This document shows, in pieces, positions 5,811 to 10,009 of a stretch of DNA of 10,009 nucleotides (the stretch's first letter is position 1; every line of letters starts with the position of its first letter). The position numbers and the translations under genes are program-made. The stretch is from Negativicutes bacterium UBA1444 (GTDB taxonomy: Bacteria; Bacillota; Negativicutes; UBA1444): positions 1-10,009 of the forward strand of contig DCTI01000170.1 in the NCBI GenBank assembly GCA_002329525.1, in the 5' to 3' direction. The notes under the pieces are model-generated. The model saw only the letters and a list, made by a program, of their open reading frames with translations, was not told the DNA's origin and made no database searches.

Positions 5811-7007
5811 TTATTCTTTGCCCGGCAACAATTTGCTCACGCCATTGAAAATCGCTTTGGACTCCTTCGCCAGAATCGGGCCCAAGACGGCCAGGATCAG
5901 AACATACAGCGCGGCAAAAGGTTGTATGACGGCCAGTAGACCGCCAGCCTTGCCCAGGTTGGCCACGATGATGGAAAATTCACCCCGCGCCAACAGCGTC
6001 AGGCCGATGTTCAGGGATGCCTTGGGCGACAATCCGCTGCTGCGGCCGGCAATCATGCCCGAAGTGACCACGCCCAGCACCGTGACGAGCACGGCGGCCA
6101 CCGACAAGCCCACCGTACCGCCCAGGCTCATGGGATCGATCGTCAGGCCGAAGCTGAAAAAGAACATCGCGCCGAAAAAATCCCGGTAAGGGAGAATCAT
6201 ATGCTCGATTCTTTTCACATGCTCGGTTTCCGCCAGAATCAGGCCGACCAGCAAGGCGCCGATGGATTCCGCGACATGAATGGTTTCGGAAAAGCCGGCC
6301 ACCAGGAACAATATCGAAAAGATCACCAGTTGAAAGACTTCGTTGGATTTTATGTTGAGCGCCCGATTCAGGAACGGAACAAACTTGCGCCCGGCCAACA
6401 ACAGCAGCAACATGTACCCCAGCGCGATCGAGCCCGACAAGGCGATTGCAGCGCCGGACGATCCGCCGCCCAGAATCAGCCCGGATAAAATCGATATATA
6501 CACCGCCAGAAAGATGTCTTCAAACATGGTGATTCCGAGAATCATCTCGGTTTCCGAATTGGCGGTCCGCTTCAGGTCAACCAGGATCTTGGCCGTGATC
6601 GCACTGGACGAAATCGTGGTAATGCCGGCAACCAAAATCAGCTCTTTAAACGGAAACCCGGCAAAAAAACCGAACAGCAGGCCGACCGCCAGGTTGATGG
6701 CAATATAAATCGTGCCGCCGGTCACAATCGCTTTGCCGGCTTTCATTAGTTGCCCCAGGGAGAACTCCAGCCCCAGGTAAAACAGCAGGAAGATCACGCC
6801 CAGTTGCCCCAGAAACACGATCGTCGCGGTGCTGCCGATAAAGCGAAAATCCATGATCCCCAGATGCGGCGCATGCGGACCGACCAACATCCCGATGATG
6901 ATATAAAAAGGGATGATGGACAGGCGAAATTTGGCGGACAACAGTCCCATTACGGCAATTAAGGCTACCGCAAGCCCCAGTTCAAAGATAATGTGATTCA
7001 TCAGCAC
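5811..7007 (-). CDS. khtU: K+/H+ antiporter, CPA2 family membrane subunit (KhtU-like)
   Basis: This is a 398-aa polytopic membrane protein with about 12 hydrophobic segments spread over its whole length. It belongs to the monovalent cation:proton antiporter-2 (CPA2/KefB) family. It exports K+ (or NH4+) in exchange for protons across the cytoplasmic membrane. Typical features are FLGQLGVIFLLFYLGLEF at 65-82, GITTISSSAITAKIL at 128-142, the ion-site motif FED at 162-164, FFFSFGLTIDP at 282-292 and the late motif LLARGEFSIIVA at 338-349. It ends near residue 398 without the TrkA-N domain of KefB/KefC, as in Bacillus KhtU (YhaU). Regulation is supplied by the separate KhtT-like protein encoded 64 bp upstream. 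The GTG at 7007 has GGAGG five bases before it; the ATG at 7001 is the alternative (396 aa). A hairpin follows the stop. K+ rather than Na+ or NH4+ is inferred from the partner. Confidence 0.92.
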   Translation of the reverse strand: MLMNHIIFELGLAVALIAVMGLLSAKFRLSIIPFYIIIGMLVGPHAPHLGIMDFRFIGSTATIVFLGQLGVIFLLFYLGLEFSLGQLMKAGKAIVTGGTIYIAINLAVGLLFGFFAGFPFKELILVAGITTISSSAITAKILVDLKRTANSETEMILGITMFEDIFLAVYISILSGLILGGGSSGAAIALSGSIALGYMLLLLLAGRKFVPFLNRALNIKSNEVFQLVIFSILFLVAGFSETIHVAESIGALLVGLILAETEHVKRIEHMILPYRDFFGAMFFFSFGLTIDPMSLGGTVGLSVAAVLVTVLGVVTSGMIAGRSSGLSPKASLNIGLTLLARGEFSIIVANLGKAGGLLAVIQPFAALYVLILAVLGPILAKESKAIFNGVSKLLPGKE

Positions 7008-7071
7008 CGTATCCTCCAGCTTTTATTTGACGTGTCTTCCATCTATCCCCTCCGCCTCTTGCAGTTTCACG

Positions 7072-7557
7072 CTATCGCAGCAGCTGCTTCAACGCTTTGA
7101 CCTGGCTTCGTTCACCAGCCACCACTACGGTTGATTTGTCCACGAAGACGTCTTCGGGCCCCGGATTGATTTTTTGTTTTCGGTCGGCGCCGATAATGGC
7201 AATGATGGTGGCGCCGGAATTTTGCCGCACCGCCAGCTCGCCGATCGTTTTGCCGACACAGCTGCAGCCGGATTCGATCTTTACCCATTCAATGACTAGG
7301 TCATCCAGATTGAAATCCACGGTTTCCAATTCCTTGGGCTTGTAGTTCATCCCGCCCACGATGCCGGCAATTTGCCGGGCTTCGTCGTCATCCAGGGTAA
7401 TCATGGAGATTGAGGTCTCCGGATCGTCGTGGTCAAAATGATAAAGTTCCCGATTCCCATCATCGTGAATGACGATGACCAGCTTGTCGCCCTGATTCGT
7501 CACGACCTGGTATTTCTCGCCGATCCCCGGCAGGTGGGTTTGTTTGATATTTACCAT
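7072..7557 (-). CDS. khtT: KhtT-like RCK_C regulatory subunit of the K+/H+ antiporter
   Basis: This is a 161-aa cytoplasmic protein. Residues 1-75 match the KhtT N-terminal domain: LPGIGEKYQV at 9-18, VIVIHDDGNRELYHF at 27-41 and LDDDEARQIAGIVGGM at 55-70. Residues 77-160 form a TrkA-C/RCK_C domain with GKTIGEL at 102-108, GATIIAIIG at 115-123 and DVFVDKSTVVVAGE at 136-149. In Bacillus the RCK_C domain of KhtT binds c-di-AMP and controls the KhtU channel-like antiporter; here that role is inferred from similarity. The ATG at 7557 has GGGAGG 11 bases upstream. It is 31 bp downstream of the surface-adhesin-E-like gene and 64 bp upstream of khtU, so all three probably share a transcript. Confidence 0.9.
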   Translation of the reverse strand: MVNIKQTHLPGIGEKYQVVTNQGDKLVIVIHDDGNRELYHFDHDDPETSISMITLDDDEARQIAGIVGGMNYKPKELETVDFNLDDLVIEWVKIESGCSCVGKTIGELAVRQNSGATIIAIIGADRKQKINPGPEDVFVDKSTVVVAGERSQVKALKQLLR

Positions 7558-7588
7558 GAGTGGGTCAACCTCCCGCTGTTATTCGACA

Positions 7589-8035
7589 CTATAGCTTGGG
7601 CGCCGGACCGGCGTCTTTGCCGTCTTTGGCGTATTTCAGCGCCACCTGGATCTTCTTCTCGAACTGCGAGCCTTTTTGATAGGGTACCCAGCGGGTCGGC
7701 TCCGAGAACCGCGATTTTTCCACGCCATGCCCGTCGTATTCGATGGTCTCCAGCGTCCGGGTCTTCAGCGTGGACAGGAGCACTTCGTTCTTGGTCAGGG
7801 TCGCTTCCCCGGAATCCTCGTCGAGCTTGTCGAACTGCTGTTTGTGCCAGAATACCAGGCGGTCGCCGTCTTTGCACGCGCTGGCCTTGTCGATGTATTC
7901 GGCGTAGGATGCGCCGGTCATGTTGAGCGGGTTGTCTTTGTTGGTCCGCCCGACCTGGGTCCAGCTGGCCGCCAGGGCCGTGTTGGTGATGAGCAACAGA
8001 ACGAGCAACGCAAGAATAATTGTCTTTTGTTTCAT
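7589..8035 (-). CDS. Exported surface-adhesin-E-like protein
   Basis: This 148-aa protein has a clear Sec signal peptide: charged MKQK, a hydrophobic core to residue 18, and ALA before a likely cut after residue 22. The mature part resembles small surface-adhesin-E-like proteins. It has ASWTQVGR at 23-30, an aromatic/acidic core VFWHKQQFD at 61-69, a chain of beta-strand-like segments through LETIEYDGHG, and the ending SEPTRWVPYQKGSQFEKK. Such domains are common in bacterial exported proteins of unknown role. The ATG at 8035 has GGGGGAT just upstream. Only 31 bp separate it from khtT, so it may be expressed with the antiporter; any functional link is unknown. The family resemblance is by eye only. 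Confidence 0.8.
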   Translation of the reverse strand: MKQKTIILALLVLLLITNTALAASWTQVGRTNKDNPLNMTGASYAEYIDKASACKDGDRLVFWHKQQFDKLDEDSGEATLTKNEVLLSTLKTRTLETIEYDGHGVEKSRFSEPTRWVPYQKGSQFEKKIQVALKYAKDGKDAGPAPKL

Positions 8036-8130
8036 TTTTATCCCCCTGTAACCAATTTTTTCCGTTGCCGGGCGGATGCTCTAGGCTGGCTTTTCCGGCC
8101 GCTTGCCGCGCAGCATGAGGATGAGCGGGA

Positions 8131-9240
8131 TCAGTCCAGCACCAACATGCCGGGCCGCACGAACGGGATTCCCGCGATTTCCTGCCGGACCGCCGGGAAT
8201 ACGACCGGATACGAGATCATGACCGGTCCCTGGGCGGTGGCAATGAAGGAGTCCTCGGTCTTCGTGCCCGTGATGGAAGGATTCCAGCAAAACGCCTGAT
8301 TTTCTTGCACGATGTCGGGAGTCTGGTCCGTCACCTTGATGTCGCGCGAATAATAGCCCATGCAGCCTCCCTGGTGGTGGAGCGTCCATTCCCCGGGAAC
8401 CCCGAATTCGCGATAAGCCGCCAAAGCTGCAGCAAAGCCGTCTTTCATCGGTTTGCCGACCTGGGTCGCCGCGATCATCCGGTTTTCCACCTCCAGGTTT
8501 TGCGCAAACTGTTTCGTCAGTTCCGGCGCCGGCTTCCCGAAATGCATGATGCGGGTGATGCTCGCGATGAGCCCTTTGTAACGGGCGTTGGCTGCGCACA
8601 TCACATAACTCCCGACTCTTTTTTCAGTGGGGATGGGGTGCCGGTACAGCGCTACCCGCTCGTCAGCCGCGATCAATATTCCCGTCGGGTCGATCCGGTC
8701 TTTCCACAATTCCACGCCAATCCGTCCGGCAATTTCGCACTCCTTGTCGCCCGGCCGGATGCCGAGCATCACTTGCTCCATCACATTCGACAGCTTGGTT
8801 CCCAGGAAGCGATATCGGTCCATTTCGTTTTGCGTCAGCGAGTACCGCAATTTCTTGATGTCGCCGTCAATGTTGGGACAATCGGCAAATCCCGTGTCCG
8901 CGCCGACTTTGCGTAGGTCGGGAATGATTTTCCGCACCATTTCGCTTTCACGGTCCAAATACCATTCAAATTCCAACGGCTGAAAACCGAGCTCCTGGAG
9001 CCCCTCTTCCACCAGCATCCGCTGCATTTCGATTTTGCTGGCGATGATGTACCTGGCCTGTTGGGTAACCAGCAATGCCGTCACGCCCATTTCGGCGGCA
9101 ATGCCCACCATGTTGTAGCCGCCGGCTGTTAGCCAGGAAAAATTGGCCTGCTTTTTCAGCAGAATTCCGTCCAATCCCTGTTCAGCCATCAGGTCGCGCA
9201 CCCGCTGTTCTTTAATGACGACTTCTTCCAGCCTGGTCAA
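8131..9240 (-). CDS. M24 (creatinase/Xaa-Pro peptidase fold) family protein, probably not a metallopeptidase
   Basis: This 369-aa protein has a creatinase N-terminal domain at about 7-135 (RVRDLMAEQGLDGILL at 13-28) followed by a pita-bread M24 domain at about 140-365. The fold-defining segments are present but three of the five usual metal ligands are changed. The first ligand region reads ANARYKGLIASITR (217-230), where the two aspartates of the family (DxG...D) are A216 and S227. The glutamate of the EPG region is N320 in WNPSITG. A histidine is kept at 288/289 and the last glutamate at E329 (TEDSF). Loss of metal binding suggests a non-hydrolytic or creatinase-like role. The start is a TTG at 9240 with GAGGTG seven bases upstream; no better start was found. 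It follows the 186-aa exported protein by 25 bp. It sits several kilobases from the UxaA genes, with no evident pathway link. Confidence 0.88.
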   Translation of the reverse strand: MTRLEEVVIKEQRVRDLMAEQGLDGILLKKQANFSWLTAGGYNMVGIAAEMGVTALLVTQQARYIIASKIEMQRMLVEEGLQELGFQPLEFEWYLDRESEMVRKIIPDLRKVGADTGFADCPNIDGDIKKLRYSLTQNEMDRYRFLGTKLSNVMEQVMLGIRPGDKECEIAGRIGVELWKDRIDPTGILIAADERVALYRHPIPTEKRVGSYVMCAANARYKGLIASITRIMHFGKPAPELTKQFAQNLEVENRMIAATQVGKPMKDGFAAALAAYREFGVPGEWTLHHQGGCMGYYSRDIKVTDQTPDIVQENQAFCWNPSITGTKTEDSFIATAQGPVMISYPVVFPAVRQEIAGIPFVRPGMLVLD

Positions 9241-9265
9241 CCTTCAGCACCTCTTTTAATTTGGA

Positions 9266-9826
9266 TTACAGATCTTTGTTGATCGAGCGTTGTTTTTCCT
9301 TTTCATAAAAGGTCAAGTTGTCATAGTTCACGAAGACCCGGCCGTTGTCGCCGCCCTTGGCGGGATAATTCTTGCCGAGTTTTACGAAAATCTTGACGCC
9401 CTGATCCTGGACCTCCCAAAACAACGCGGGATCATACGGATGCTTCGAGGGCTTGCCATATTTGGCGGTCAGCTGCTGTTCGAATTCGCGGAAGTACGCG
9501 TCGATGATGCCATTGCCGCCATCGCCGTAAGAGCGGTAGGTATCGACGAACAGGGCCCCGCCGCTGTACAGGACATTGTTGATGAACCGGAACGTCAGAT
9601 AGGCCTTGCGCCCGGCGAACATCCCTTCATAGATGTCCCGCTGCACGTTGGATTCCGGGTCCTGCGGAAAACGCAGCTCCGCCATCCTCGCAGCGACAGC
9701 CCCCCGCGCCGTTCCCCAGGGAATGTCCATGAAGCCGTCCGCGCCGGTGGCGCCGGCCGACGGTTGCTGAAGCAGCAGCAGGCAAAAACAAATCGCCACG
9801 ATTCCGAGCACATACTTTCTCAGCAT
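9266..9826 (-). CDS. Exported protein of unknown function
   Basis: This 186-aa protein has a signal peptide: MLRKYVLG followed by a hydrophobic core to about residue 19, with cleavage likely after the SAGA at 23-26. The mature protein starts GFMDIPWGTARGAVAARM. That pattern (short loop, PWGT, then an amphipathic helix) recurs in many small periplasmic or surface proteins with no known role. Later segments are rich in aromatics (YLTFRFINNVLYSGGALF at 76-93), then a helix with EFEQQLTAKYGKPSKHP, and a beta-like end VKIFVKLGKNYP with RVFVNYDNLTF. No cysteines occur in the mature part and there is no lipobox. The ATG at 9826 has GGGGGG upstream. It is the first gene after the terminator at 9953-9992, so it probably begins the antiporter operon. 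Confidence 0.8.
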   Translation of the reverse strand: MLRKYVLGIVAICFCLLLLQQPSAGATGADGFMDIPWGTARGAVAARMAELRFPQDPESNVQRDIYEGMFAGRKAYLTFRFINNVLYSGGALFVDTYRSYGDGGNGIIDAYFREFEQQLTAKYGKPSKHPYDPALFWEVQDQGVKIFVKLGKNYPAKGGDNGRVFVNYDNLTFYEKEKQRSINKDL

Positions 9827-9852
9827 TCACATCGCCCCCCATCTTGTCGTTC

Positions 9853-9879
9853 GTTATAGTCATTCGGTGTAATAGTGAA
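9853..9879 (-). promoter_or_regulatory. Candidate promoter of the 186-aa/M24/khtTU operon
   Basis: On the minus strand TATAAC (9858-9853, 5/6 to the -10 consensus) follows TTCACT (9879-9874, 4/6 to the -35 consensus) after a short 15-bp spacer. It lies 27 bp upstream of the first gene and downstream of a strong terminator, where a promoter is expected. The spacer is shorter than ideal, so this is tentative. Confidence 0.3.
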
Positions 9880-9952
9880 TATTCTCCGCAACCCGGCGAT
9901 CTTCCTTTTCGCCCTTCCCGCCGCCAAACAATGACTGCGGACGTGGCCGGGC

Positions 9953-9992
9953 AAAAAAAAAACGGCCTTCCGGGCCCGAAGGCCGGAAGGCC
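9953..9992 (-). terminator. Strong rho-independent terminator of an upstream gene outside the window
   Basis: On the minus strand GGCCTTCCGG and CCGGAAGGCC form a perfect 10-bp GC-rich stem (9992-9983 with 9973-9964). The loop contains TTCG, and a run of ten Ts follows (9962-9953) after one G. It must serve a minus-strand gene lying beyond 10009. It also marks the likely upstream boundary of the five-gene run that starts at 9826. Confidence 0.92.
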
Positions 9993-10009
9993 TGATATGA
10001 TATTTCCCT

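Noticed and set aside
7676..8299. Plus-strand reading frame of 207 codons
   Set aside because: It is antisense to the adhesin-E-like and M24 genes and crosses their gap; no domain or signal is seen.
1..10009. CRISPR array, tRNA, rRNA or insertion sequence
   Set aside because: No regularly spaced repeats, no tRNA cloverleaf or rRNA signature, and no transposase reading frame were seen on either strand by reading; no search program was run.

Overview
The window suggests a member of the Bacillota. The evidence is strong GGAGG-type ribosome binding sites, several GTG/TTG starts, a KhtT/KhtU potassium-proton antiporter pair of the Bacillus YhaT/YhaU type, and split UxaA-family subunits. A Negativicutes or Sporomusaceae-like genus is possible, but this is only an impression. 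Every gene I can support lies on the minus strand, so transcription runs from right to left. The long plus-strand reading frames are shadows of these genes.

Right part (about 10009 to 5756). A very strong intrinsic terminator (9953-9992) closes an unseen gene to the right. A five-gene run follows: an exported protein of unknown function (186 aa), an M24-peptidase-fold protein that has lost most of its metal ligands, an exported surface-adhesin-E-like protein (148 aa), then khtT (RCK_C regulator) and khtU (membrane antiporter). The gaps are 25 to 95 bp. A hairpin at 5756-5796 ends the run.

Middle part (5587 to 1331). This is an accessory-looking block of four genes, visibly more AT-rich in places than its flanks. 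The first is a 573-aa fusion of a class I SAM methyltransferase to a C-terminal HNH nuclease motif. It is translationally coupled (TAATG) to a MazG/PRA-PH-like pyrophosphohydrolase. Then come a DUF429 protein and a zinc-type sirtuin with a ~125-aa C-terminal extension. The DUF429-sirtuin pair lies between two 45-bp direct repeats (44/45 identical). Each repeat carries the last codons and stop of the pyrophosphohydrolase gene, as if the pair had been inserted as a cassette or the region duplicated. Nuclease, methyltransferase, nucleotide hydrolase and sirtuin together fit a defence island, but no known system is matched.

Left part (1330 to 1). A frame-broken remnant next to the left repeat copy is followed by the small (SAF-domain) subunit and the truncated large subunit of a UxaA-family dehydratase/lyase, which runs off the window. 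The Shine-Dalgarno sequence of the small-subunit gene lies at the edge of the left repeat.
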